From an uncultured Bacteroidales bacterium (lineage in GTDB: Bacteria > Bacteroidota > Bacteroidia > Bacteroidales > Paludibacteraceae), in contig CAMKDV010000018.1 of NCBI GenBank assembly GCA_946411385.1, forward strand, positions 1 to 44,386: DNA of 44,386 nucleotides, in the 5' to 3' direction. Below the pieces are notes generated by a model. That model did not search any database. It had not been told where the DNA came from and saw nothing but the letters and a program-made list of their open reading frames with translations. Both the position numbers and the translations under genes were made by a program. Positions 19,601 to 26,488 of this stretch are shown here, piece by piece (within the stretch, counting starts at the first letter, position 1; the number at the start of each line of letters is the position of its first letter).

Positions 19601-19773
19601 TACATACCGTCAAAGTCGGTAATCGTACCGTTGCTCGTACCCACTTCCAGCACCGACGCGCCGATCACCGGCAGACCGTCAGCGGCGGCGGATACAACAC
19701 CGCGTACAGTCACGTCCGCTTGCGCAAACGCGCACGTAGCTACCAACGCAAATAATAGATAGATTTTTTTCAT
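16618..19773 (-). CDS. SusC/RagA-family TonB-linked outer-membrane transporter
   Basis: This 1051-residue TonB-dependent transporter should import fragments across the outer membrane in complex with the SusD-like protein. The signal peptide is MKKIYLLFALVATCAFA. A carboxypeptidase-D regulatory-like domain (about 22-95: GVVSAAADGLPVIGASVLEV ... DFDGMYELTV) and a TonB-box region (EEVVVTAMG) precede the plug (SLQGKVAGVQVTSGGGSPNS, IRGIASIS, ILDGMPISGG). The rest is a 22-strand barrel ending in NVSLTATF with a terminal Phe. No N-terminal STN domain is present, so signalling to an anti-sigma factor is not expected, and none is nearby. It is the first gene of its operon, about 76 bases after the predicted transcription start. 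Confidence 0.95.
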   Translation of the reverse strand: MKKIYLLFALVATCAFAQADVTVRGVVSAAADGLPVIGASVLEVGTSNGTITDFDGMYELTVGDNATLEVSYVGLKTQKLKVTGPQMNIVMMDDAIAVEEVVVTAMGIVQEKKRMNFAVQNIAGDKLTENKSANFVNSLQGKVAGVQVTSGGGSPNSGSQIIIRGIASISSTKNNEPLFILDGMPISGGATAAADINPNDIENVTVLKGAAAAALYGQDAANGVIMITTKQAEAGKIQVHASGGWQWDQPTRLPELQTTYGPGYQGFYKDRTVTGGWGPMLDPGTKIYDNVGNFLRTGFYHKYDFSVQGGTEKFSAYASANWSKADGIIPNDYKMKFGALLKASYSPAKWVTINASANITQTNSRSTSGISSAYSWAVTDDITDYQLANGMPRYLTYNEVYKYNSTYSPMYSIYNDDGIAKALRNVLNASVVFKPVKGLNITGRVNYDVKRSTSESYTVPRWDDSYVVQSIKDPGEDASDEAKAQYQAYKDYLKGDYLNNAFLTSDDIKNMDKSKLGEYSASTGSSQLLTAGFMASYKVDLPKDFSIEAMVGGELKVSKGFSTSVHGVDFVIPGTYSLQNCNSQEVIYSDRGASHTTKNMFGYFYEVRADYKGLASLSVTGRWDWSSTIKQNPYFYPSVTAGITLSELIPGLNQTTNNWFSFWKIRGNYAKVGNDAPIYQYDRRFKQFGTYPDGGYGIDPTMSSASLDLAPEMMSSWELGMDLRLFNNKTRLDIAYYNTKVDNQIVIVRVSPASGYILQCRNEGAITNQGIEFTWDQDIIKRKNFQWTLGLNLGFNRGLVTYLPESVSEITGVQYGDVFTSAYMGKSTTSLTGKDYKRNSDGQVIVDEHGYPQIDPGKNLYIGNREPKFQAGLTSSMNIYGVNFSFLFDGRYGGDVLNVTGRNLISNGNAKILEKYRGRQVVFNGVTEHTDAEGNVYYEPNTTPITLDYKTIIDYFHNVSTNFIEDGSYIRLSYVTLGYDFCQIPGMKRQKFFKGLKLDLTCNNVFLLTRYTGTDPMCNASTGANGTGSAGIDNSPIPSTRSYNVSLTATF

Positions 19774-19855
19774 ACAGGATATGTGTTTTTCCTTATTAGT
19801 ATTCTCGACGCGTTTCAGCGTACTTTCATTTTATGTGAAAAATTTGATTTCGCTA

Positions 19856-19887
19856 CAAAGTTACAACTTTTTTTTCAAAAAAGCAAA
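19856..19887 (-). promoter_or_regulatory. Bacteroidota-type promoter of the susC operon
   Basis: On the minus strand a TTTG (-33 box, 19884-19887) is followed after exactly 20 nt by TAACTTTG (-7 box TAnnTTTG, 19856-19863). Transcription would start near 19850, giving a leader of about 76 nt. The rest of the 161-nt gap between murQ and susC is AT-rich with no gene and no clear terminator for murQ. Confidence 0.82.
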
Positions 19888-19934
19888 TTTTTCGCTATAA
19901 TTTTGTCATTTCTGATGATTTTTGTGCTTATCTT

Positions 19935-20747
19935 CTACTTTTCGCGATAAGCATCCATCGCTTTCTTGACAGAACCGTGCAACAGCAGCAGCTGTTTTGC
20001 AGCCTCATATTCCAGCCCGAGCTCTTCCACCAGCATCCTCGTTCCACGGTCTACCAGCTTCTTGTTGCTCAGCTGCATGTTCACCATCTTGTTGCCTTTT
20101 ACTCTGCCCATCTTGATCATCGTGGTCGTGGTGATCATGTTGCAGATCAGCTTCTGCGCCGTACCGGATTTCAGTCGCGTACTACCTGTCACGAACTCCG
20201 GACCAACGATGGCTTCGATAGGTATCTCTGCCTCTTGGGCTACCGGCGAATCCGGATTGCAGCTGATTGATGCCGTCAGGCAGCCGAAAGCGCGTGCATG
20301 TTTCAGCGCACCTATCACGTAAGGCGTTGTGCCTGAGGCTGCTACGCCTATCACGGTGTCCAACGTGCTGATGTTATGGTCTTGCAGCTCTTTCCAGGCT
20401 TTCTCCGGATCATCTTCGGCTTTCTCCACCGGATTCCTCAGCGCCGTATCGCCGCCTGCTATCAGACCGATCACATACGTGTTAGGCATTCCGAAGGTAG
20501 GAGGTATCTCCGAAGCGTCCAATACGCCCAGTCTGCCGGACGTACCTGCACCCATATAAAAGATGCGTCCGCCTTGTTTCATCCTTGGTACGATGCCTTC
20601 CACCAGCTTCGTTATCTGAGGAATAGCCGCTTTCACAGCCAGAGCCACTTTCTGGTCTTCCTCATTCATCTCCGTGAGCAACTCGCCCACGCTCTTCTTA
20701 TCAAGGTCGTCGTGCAACGACGGCTCTTCGGTTATTTTCTCAAACAT
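19935..20747 (-). CDS. murQ: N-acetylmuramic acid 6-phosphate etherase MurQ
   Basis: MurQ cleaves the lactyl ether of MurNAc-6-phosphate, yielding GlcNAc-6-phosphate and D-lactate, in the cytoplasm. The 270-residue protein is a SIS-domain lyase/isomerase with FYMGAGTSGRLGVLDASE; Glu80 corresponds to catalytic Glu83 of E. coli MurQ, and Glu111 in EKAEDD to Glu114. The later motif VAASGTTPYVIGAL is the second sugar-phosphate-binding loop. The length is slightly below the ~300 of enterobacterial MurQ because the C-terminus is shorter. It follows a BadF-type sugar kinase 127 bases upstream, like the kinase-etherase pair for MurNAc salvage known in Tannerella forsythia. Confidence 0.95.
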   Translation of the reverse strand: MFEKITEEPSLHDDLDKKSVGELLTEMNEEDQKVALAVKAAIPQITKLVEGIVPRMKQGGRIFYMGAGTSGRLGVLDASEIPPTFGMPNTYVIGLIAGGDTALRNPVEKAEDDPEKAWKELQDHNISTLDTVIGVAASGTTPYVIGALKHARAFGCLTASISCNPDSPVAQEAEIPIEAIVGPEFVTGSTRLKSGTAQKLICNMITTTTMIKMGRVKGNKMVNMQLSNKKLVDRGTRMLVEELGLEYEAAKQLLLLHGSVKKAMDAYREK

Positions 20748-20801
20748 GGTTTTTCGGTATTATGTCAGTACATTTTCACTCCCGCATAAGGGGTACCCTT
20801 G

Positions 20802-20845
20802 GTTATACCTAGGTGATACGTAGGTTATACCCAGGTTATAAACCC
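20802..20845. repeat. 11-nt tandem repeat between kinase and murQ
   Basis: Four 11-nt units sit head to tail: GTTATACCTAG, GTGATACGTAG, GTTATACCCAG, GTTATAAACCC. Eleven bases is close to one helical turn. The repeat fills the middle of the 127-nt spacer, downstream of the kinase stop and upstream of the murQ start. Confidence 0.7.
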
Positions 20846-20874
20846 CATCAGCGCCCTTTCTCAACCCTTTGATG

Positions 20875-21732
20875 TTACATCGTGGGCTTCACATCATTCT
20901 TGTGGTATTCCACCAGCCCGTCCATCGGATCTTGCAGAATATTAGCAATTTCGATATGATTGTCGTCCAGAACCTTGGTCAGGATAGGCTTGTAGTAGTA
21001 GGCTATTGAACCCACAAAGCCCACAGGCACAGCCGGATACTGCTTCAGTATGCGTGTAGCAAAGGTCTGGAAATGGTCGTATACCAGATCATATATCAGC
21101 GGATTGTCGATATGGTCGGCACAGAAGCGGCTCAGCGATGCCAGGAACCTGTTCGGGAACGGCTGACGATACACTTTGTCGATAATATCTGCCTGCGTCA
21201 AGTTATATTCCTTGAGGAACATCTCTTTCAGTTCGTCGTTCAGCTGGTCTTTCAGCAGGTCGGCTACCAGCCGCTTGCCCAGTACTGCGCCCGAACCTTC
21301 ATCGCCCAAGATGTAGCCCAGTGCCGGTACATTCTTGGTGAACTTCTCGCCGTCATATAGGCACGAGTTCGACCCTGTTCCCAGTATACATGCCACACCT
21401 TCGTTCTTTTGTAGCAACGCTCTGGCTGCACCCACCATATCCGAGTACACCTCTACTTCAGCGTCCTTGAATACGGCTTTCAATGCCATCTTCACCAGCG
21501 GCGATTTCTCAGGCGTGCAGCCTGCACCGTAGAAATAGATGTTCGTTATCTTCCCCGCCCAGAGCAGTTGCCCCATCTGAGGAAGAAGTTGGTTGGAAAC
21601 GCTGTTCTTGATAGCGTCAGCCGTCTGATAGAACGGGTTGATACCATCCATACGGAACTCCGAACGCTGCCCCGAAGCAGCGAGCAAACACCAGTGGGTC
21701 TTTGTCGACCCGGAATCTGCAATTAGAATCAT
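20875..21732 (-). CDS. BadF/BadG-family amino-sugar kinase (MurNAc or GlcNAc kinase)
   Basis: This 285-residue ASKHA-fold kinase should phosphorylate MurNAc and/or GlcNAc at C6 with ATP. The phosphate-1 loop is LIADSGSTKTHWCLL (residues 3-17). The phosphate-2 region is GVACILGTGSNSCLYDGE, followed by ALGYILGDEGSGAVLGKRL, the family's sugar/metal site. The adenosine loop is VGFVGSIAYYYKPIL. Pairing with murQ makes it a likely MurK equivalent, as in T. forsythia murTKQ; a GlcNAc kinase is the alternative. It has its own promoter and a ~118-nt leader carrying three 23-nt repeats. Confidence 0.88.
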   Translation of the reverse strand: MILIADSGSTKTHWCLLAASGQRSEFRMDGINPFYQTADAIKNSVSNQLLPQMGQLLWAGKITNIYFYGAGCTPEKSPLVKMALKAVFKDAEVEVYSDMVGAARALLQKNEGVACILGTGSNSCLYDGEKFTKNVPALGYILGDEGSGAVLGKRLVADLLKDQLNDELKEMFLKEYNLTQADIIDKVYRQPFPNRFLASLSRFCADHIDNPLIYDLVYDHFQTFATRILKQYPAVPVGFVGSIAYYYKPILTKVLDDNHIEIANILQDPMDGLVEYHKNDVKPTM

Positions 21733-21769
21733 GATTATTTGTGTTTTTCTATGTTTTTCGTTATTAAAT

Positions 21770-21838
21770 TCTCACTTCTCACAGCGCAGCGGTCTCACTT
21801 CCCACAGCGTAGCGGTCTCACTTCTCACAGCACAGCGG
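21770..21838 (-). repeat. 3 x 23-nt tandem repeat in the kinase leader
   Basis: Three units of exactly 23 nt occupy 21770-21792, 21793-21815 and 21816-21838. Each reads TCTCACTTCYCAC followed by AGCGCAGCGG with one or two base changes. They lie between the predicted transcription start (~21851) and the kinase start codon, so they are transcribed in the 5' UTR. The TCTCACT core resembles the TTTCACY heptamers near bamA. Confidence 0.85.
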
Positions 21839-21857
21839 TCTCTCAACCTTATCGCTA

Positions 21858-21889
21858 CAAAGTTACAAAATTATTTTGGAATTTGCAAG
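21858..21889 (-). promoter_or_regulatory. Bacteroidota-type promoter of the kinase-murQ unit
   Basis: On the minus strand TAACTTTG (21858-21865) is the -7 box. A CTTG element about 20 nt upstream (21886-21889) is a weaker match to the -33 TTTG. Transcription would start near 21851. The stretch 21890-21991 beyond it, up to the stop of the OmpA-type gene, shows no gene and no convincing hairpin terminator. Confidence 0.72.
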
Positions 21890-21991
21890 CGTTCGGGCGT
21901 TTTTTTTCATTTCTGCCCTTGTTTGCCCACTATACGTTACAATCCCCACGCCTGCTTCTCCCGTCTGCCGGTTGCCTTCCGTTCAGATTTC

Positions 21992-23674
21992 TTATTCCAT
22001 TATTATGATCTCCACACGCCTGTCCAGCGATATGTTGTTATCCACTCTTTCCTCGTTGGCTATGCGTGCGCCGTAGTTTTTTACTTCCAGTTGTGCCTCG
22101 GGTATACCGAGCGATACCAGATAGTTCTTGACGGCAGTAGCGCGGTTGAGCGCCAGTATCTCGTTGTATTCCGCCTGACCTTCCTCCGAAGCGTGGCCGC
22201 CTATGATGATGTGGTTGGGCACTTCTTTCAGAATGGCGTAGATGTCCCTCAGATACTTTTTCGACTTGTTGTTCAAGTTGTAGCTGTCGAAGGCAAAGTA
22301 GATCTTGTTCAGTTTGTCCACTTTCTTTTGAATCAGCTTGATCTCAACCTTCGGCACACGCTTGAACGTATCAATCCGCTCCGTTGTTTCCGTCTGGATG
22401 CGCTCCACGGTACGATAGGTTGTATCCGGGCGGAAGAAGTAGTCGTAGTTCTGCTCGGTATGGCTCTTGGGCTTGTCGAAGTGATGCCAGTGCAGACCTA
22501 TCTTTACGCCCACAGCCCACGGCATCGTCCGTCCCTCTCGCAGGTTGGTGGCATACAGGCCTTTGTATTCGTCCATGAAGGTCGATGGTCCTACCCGCTG
22601 GTCCGGTCCCCAGCCGAAAGGCGGAGCATCCTTACCCGCCACATCTTCCTCGGGCAGGTATTGCGAGATGAGCGTCTCTTTGTCCGATACGATGTTGTTG
22701 GGCGTGAAATGTCCATATAGACCAATCATCATATCCAGCTCCTTGTTCAGATTGACCAGCGCACCTATCTCGGCAAAGATTGTAGCCATCGGCTTGACGT
22801 GCATCGTGCCTTGTGCATTCTTATGCTCTTTGTATATCTGATCATTACGGGCATATTCGTGGTCTTCCATTCCGTCGAGCGTCAAGTCCCAGTTCTTGTA
22901 GTAGCCGAAATGCTCCACATCCGCAGCCACCAGCCTGTAGCGTTGCGAAACGGCAAAAGCCGGTGCTATTCCCAGCGCGCCGAAGATGCCTGCCTCACCT
23001 TCCTCGTTCCACCATTGCGTCTGGATGGAAACGGGGATGGCTATATTCCATAATGTTTCGCGCTCGCGCCATGCACGTACACGCGCGGTGTGGTTGTACT
23101 GCGGTTCGCCTTCCGTATCTGTGCGGTCGTTGTATACAAAATCCGTTGAATCCATTCCGTTCACCAGCGAAGCGTTCGACGTCAGGTTCTCAAACCACAA
23201 ACCTGCGCCTATGCCCCAATGCTCGTGGAAGAACCATGCATATTGCACCTGTGCCCTCGCAGACGCAAAACCTGTCACTTTGCCGCCACGGTCGGCATTC
23301 AGATGAAATCCTATCGTTCCGTATCCGCCGCCCAGATAGGCTTGCAGATAATGTCCTTTCCGGCTCGTAGAGTCGGCGTATACCGTGATGGTATCTATGC
23401 GCGCGATGCTGTCCTCACTGTACCGCACGATGCGAATAGTATCGATATACGTGTGGATATATTTGGTCGTGACCCGCACGAGGCTGTCGGTTGATGCCGC
23501 TACCTGCGGAAGCGTTTCGCGTTGCACCTGTTGGTCCGTCATCAGCGGATCGGCCATGTGCAGCTCTTCACGCACGTTAGGCGGCGCTTGACCGCGGTCG
23601 GGCGACGCTGCCACGAGAGTAGTCGCTCCCGTCAGAAGCGCATAGAGGATAACGATGGTTCGATAGTGTTTCAT
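21992..23674 (-). CDS. OmpA-family outer-membrane protein with peptidoglycan-binding domain
   Basis: This 560-residue protein begins with a signal peptide (MKHYRTIVILYALLTGATTLVAA). A Ser/Thr/Asp-rich region (about 60-105) leads into an outer-membrane beta-barrel-like part (YLQAYLGGGYGTIGFHLNADRGG ... WGIGAGLWFENL ... ALGIAPAFAVSQRYRL) to about residue 410. A short coiled linker precedes the C-terminal OmpA domain (about 450-560: LNKIYFAFDSYNLN, IIIGGHASEEGQAEYN, LALNRATAVKNYLVSLGI, SLDRRVEIII). The OmpA domain normally holds peptidoglycan non-covalently; the usual TDxxG motif reads GHASEEG here. It is the last gene of the unit that starts at the CotH gene. Confidence 0.88.
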   Translation of the reverse strand: MKHYRTIVILYALLTGATTLVAASPDRGQAPPNVREELHMADPLMTDQQVQRETLPQVAASTDSLVRVTTKYIHTYIDTIRIVRYSEDSIARIDTITVYADSTSRKGHYLQAYLGGGYGTIGFHLNADRGGKVTGFASARAQVQYAWFFHEHWGIGAGLWFENLTSNASLVNGMDSTDFVYNDRTDTEGEPQYNHTARVRAWRERETLWNIAIPVSIQTQWWNEEGEAGIFGALGIAPAFAVSQRYRLVAADVEHFGYYKNWDLTLDGMEDHEYARNDQIYKEHKNAQGTMHVKPMATIFAEIGALVNLNKELDMMIGLYGHFTPNNIVSDKETLISQYLPEEDVAGKDAPPFGWGPDQRVGPSTFMDEYKGLYATNLREGRTMPWAVGVKIGLHWHHFDKPKSHTEQNYDYFFRPDTTYRTVERIQTETTERIDTFKRVPKVEIKLIQKKVDKLNKIYFAFDSYNLNNKSKKYLRDIYAILKEVPNHIIIGGHASEEGQAEYNEILALNRATAVKNYLVSLGIPEAQLEVKNYGARIANEERVDNNISLDRRVEIIIME

Positions 23675-23685
23675 GGTTCGTTGTT

Positions 23686-23759
23686 GTTGGTTCAGCCCAA
23701 CGGCTTATTGTGTCGGTTCAGCCTAACAGTTTGTTGTGTTGGCTCACCCTGATGTGAAT
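23686..23759. repeat. 26-nt tandem repeat upstream of the OmpA-type gene
   Basis: Two full 26-nt units (23686-23711 and 23712-23737) and a partial third (23738-23759) share the core GTYGGTTCAGCC. The first unit contains a small GTTGG/CCAAC hairpin. The repeat fills the gap between the stop of the SpoIID-domain gene and the OmpA start, so it is likely transcribed. Confidence 0.7.
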
Positions 23760-24899
23760 CTATATAACCCGCTTGAGTTGTGAACCCGGGAAATAGTGCG
23801 CCAATATCTGTTCGAAGGTCTTACCTTGGTCCGCCATGACGGCTGCACCTATCTGGCACAGACCTACGCCATGACCCCAGCCACGGCCGTTAAGAACGAA
23901 ATCCGTGCCGTCGCGCGTTACGTCAAAAGCAGAACTATACAGGTGCGACCGGCTCAGCCACTTGCGTATCTCCAGTTCTTTACCTACGGTCATCCGGTGT
24001 TTCGTGCCGATGATCTCCAGTTCGTATATGCGTCCCGAAGGTCCGCGCTTGATGGGTTTGAGTTCGATGATCTCGCCAAAATCTATACCCGAACGCTCAC
24101 GGATGATGGCTGCCAACTCGTCGGCGCTGTAGCGCACTGTCCAACGGTGGTAATCCTGAGTTTCCTGGTCGTAGTTGTTCAGCACTTGCGACAGCACTTT
24201 TCTGCTTACGCCCGAACCTTCCTGTAGGGGCATCGCGCAATACGGACATTCCACACTCTCCAGATAGCTGTAGTGGTGAGGTGCCCAAGCGTTCTCAAAC
24301 AGCTCCGTTCGTCCGCCGCACGCCTTGTAGAAGCGTGTGTCGCATATCGCCTCGTTGTCCGTAGGATCGACCAGCACCATGCCTCGTGTAGCATCCACGG
24401 CGGCACGCACACGCGCTGCTGCCTCCGGATGGGCATCGCGACGGGTGATACCTTCGTAACGCTGACAATGGTCATCGGCACACACGTCGAACCCGACATG
24501 TGCATCACGCTCGTACCACACAATACGCCGTTCTTTGGTGTCGGTATAGCCCTCGCGGCTGTTGGCTTTGGGCTCCTGGCTCTTGGCTCGTTCCATGATT
24601 GGGCGCAATAGCCATGAGCGCGAGATGACCGCGTGAGCTTTCAGCAGTTCCAGCGACGAGGTGGCTGACATCTCCGAGGTGATGACGGACGACAGGTAGT
24701 CTTCTACATCCAGTGTGTTGATGGCAGTCTCACTACCATCCGCATTCTTGCGGATCTCCATAGTGCCTTCAAACAGCTGGTCTTCTGTCCTGTCCCAATG
24801 AAAACCGATGCCGATGCGCACATCGTGGAGCAGCACCCCTTCCGGGCGCTGCTCGCACGATATGTGCGGGGCGGTCATGATGCCGACTTTTATATTCAT
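23760..24899 (-). CDS. SpoIID/LytB-domain protein lacking a signal peptide
   Basis: This 379-residue protein carries a SpoIID domain, a family that includes lytic transglycosylases acting on denuded glycan strands in spore formers. The N-terminal part has GTMEIRKNADGSETAINTLDVEDYL and the catalytic-glutamate segment TSEMSATSSLELLKAHAVISRSW (Glu76). The C-terminal part has FVLNGRGWGHGVGLCQIGA. A Cys/His-containing middle (ACGGRTE, ECPYCAMPLQEGSG) may bind metal. The start MNIKVGIMTAPHISC at 24899 gives no signal peptide or membrane helix, and an alternative start 27 nt upstream gives none either. It follows the two-part glycosyltransferase across a copy of the ~90-nt element. Confidence 0.85.
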   Translation of the reverse strand: MNIKVGIMTAPHISCEQRPEGVLLHDVRIGIGFHWDRTEDQLFEGTMEIRKNADGSETAINTLDVEDYLSSVITSEMSATSSLELLKAHAVISRSWLLRPIMERAKSQEPKANSREGYTDTKERRIVWYERDAHVGFDVCADDHCQRYEGITRRDAHPEAAARVRAAVDATRGMVLVDPTDNEAICDTRFYKACGGRTELFENAWAPHHYSYLESVECPYCAMPLQEGSGVSRKVLSQVLNNYDQETQDYHRWTVRYSADELAAIIRERSGIDFGEIIELKPIKRGPSGRIYELEIIGTKHRMTVGKELEIRKWLSRSHLYSSAFDVTRDGTDFVLNGRGWGHGVGLCQIGAAVMADQGKTFEQILAHYFPGSQLKRVI

Positions 24900-24940
24900 A
24901 ATTGTTAAATATAAGAATGTGACCAATTTTTGAGTTTGTT

Positions 24941-25032
24941 TTGAGCAGATTTTTGATTTCTGGTAAGGGAGTTATGTGGTACATAATGACCGAACCAAAA
25001 TCGAAAAGATGCCAAAAGAAACCAAAAATTTA
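24941..25032 (-). repeat. ~90-nt intergenic element, copy B
   Basis: This is the second copy of the element at 12097-12186. It again begins at the stop codon of the upstream gene (25030-25032) and ends 42 bases before the next start. The inner hairpin reads TTATGT/ACATAA where copy A has TTATGC/GCATAA, a paired change. The outer stem reads TTGATTTCT with AGAAACCAA on the plus strand, which pairs fully only as minus-strand RNA through a G-U. Confidence 0.7.
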
Positions 25033-26448
25033 GCGATTCATCGCGATTCGTGCCTTTAGCTCCCACGTACGGATGCGATCCTTGTAGAAGTTGTTGTTGT
25101 TCATTGCAATCAAGTCGCAGTTGGCATCGGAGTTGTCATCCCAGCGACGGCAGTTGTATACCACGTCGTAGATGCGCCCGATCTGGTACTCACGGCTCAC
25201 TCGCAATCCTACTGCATAGTCCTCGCCGTACTTCGTCGTGGGGAAGTTGATCTGGCGGAGCATAGGCGTATAGAAACCGCGCGGAGCACCCAGACCGTTG
25301 ATGCGAAGCGCATTGTTGCGGCCGTTGTCAGGAGTCCACTCGCGGTGATCAATCACGCCCGGAGGCAGAATATTGCCGTCGAAATCGGTCATCCGATACG
25401 TACCTACCACCATCGCGCAGTTCTGCTCATGGAAAGCGTCGATAAATTTCTGCACGGTGTTCTCGTCGTAGTAAGTATCATCGCTGTCGAGCTGGATGGC
25501 AAAGCGTCCGCATTTGGGGTGGTGGAGTGCCACATTCCAGTTGCCACCGATGGCGTGCCAGCTCTTGTCCTGTGCGATATAGATGAGGTTGTCATGACCT
25601 TCTGCCACGATGGCTTTGATCTTCTCTACCGTACCGTCCTCGCTGTTGTCGTCCACTACAATCACGTTGTACTTGTACGGAGCTTTCACTTTCTGTGCCA
25701 GCGCGCTGCGGATAGCTGTATCGATGGTGCGAACGCGGTTCTTGCAGGGGATAACTACCGATGCCTCGTATTCGAAATCACCGCCTACCAGGTCTACATC
25801 TTTGAACTTAGGCTCAAGATAGCCGCCTATATCTTTTAGATGTTGCGTCACGGCTTTCTCCATCTCAATCTGCACACCGCGGTTTTTCGGGTCAACATAA
25901 TCAAAGAGTTTCTCGCCCGATTTGCGGGTATCCAGTTCTACGTCATAGTAGAGGTACTCGTTGATATGCTCCAACGCACCTTTCTGGCTCACTTTCAATC
26001 TGAGGTCGTACAATCCGGCATATTCGTAGGTTACGTCCATCCGCCCGACTGCCTCCACGAGTGCTGATGTGCGGTAGAACAGTACCGAACCGAAATCGAA
26101 ATCATCGCGCAGCGCACCCAGTTGGTAGTCAATCACCGGCGCATTCGTGCGTACATCGCCCGACTGGTTGAAGTGGTCGGAATAGACCATGGCTGCACCC
26201 GTATCTTCCATGAGCGCCTCCATTCGCTCAAGCGCAAAGAGCACGAACGAAAGGGTGGTGTACTTGGTGTAGATCAGCGTGTAAGGCGTGTGGCTGTTCG
26301 ATGCGATGAAGCGCATATTCTCCGTCGAACGCATATCGCCTTTCAGATAGTGAATCTCGGCTACCAGTTCCTGTCTGGACAGGTTCTGTACCGTGGCTTG
26401 TACTTGTTGTTCCGACTGAAACGGAACGAAACATGTTATGTTTTTCAT
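25030..26448 (-). CDS. Two-part GT2-type glycosyltransferase
   Basis: This is a 472-residue cytoplasmic protein. The second half (about 229-430) is a classic GT-A/GT2 domain: SVVIPCKNRVRTIDTAIRSAL, IVVDDNSEDGTVEKI and the metal-binding DxD as FAIQLDSDDTYYDEN (321-324). The first ~190 residues look like a degenerate second GT-A domain (TLIYTKYTTLSFVLFALERM, AAMVYSDHFNQSG, FGSVLFYRTSALVEAVG). There are no membrane helices. The start at 26448 is chosen because homologous sequence begins at MKNITCFVPF; upstream in-frame sequence overlaps the previous gene in another frame. It lies 40 bases after the NagB-like gene. Acceptor and donor unknown. Confidence 0.85.
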   Translation of the reverse strand: MKNITCFVPFQSEQQVQATVQNLSRQELVAEIHYLKGDMRSTENMRFIASNSHTPYTLIYTKYTTLSFVLFALERMEALMEDTGAAMVYSDHFNQSGDVRTNAPVIDYQLGALRDDFDFGSVLFYRTSALVEAVGRMDVTYEYAGLYDLRLKVSQKGALEHINEYLYYDVELDTRKSGEKLFDYVDPKNRGVQIEMEKAVTQHLKDIGGYLEPKFKDVDLVGGDFEYEASVVIPCKNRVRTIDTAIRSALAQKVKAPYKYNVIVVDDNSEDGTVEKIKAIVAEGHDNLIYIAQDKSWHAIGGNWNVALHHPKCGRFAIQLDSDDTYYDENTVQKFIDAFHEQNCAMVVGTYRMTDFDGNILPPGVIDHREWTPDNGRNNALRINGLGAPRGFYTPMLRQINFPTTKYGEDYAVGLRVSREYQIGRIYDVVYNCRRWDDNSDANCDLIAMNNNNFYKDRIRTWELKARIAMNR

Positions 26449-26488
26449 TATGATGAGTTTTTTGTTTACAGGGATTTTTTTTAGCTGT

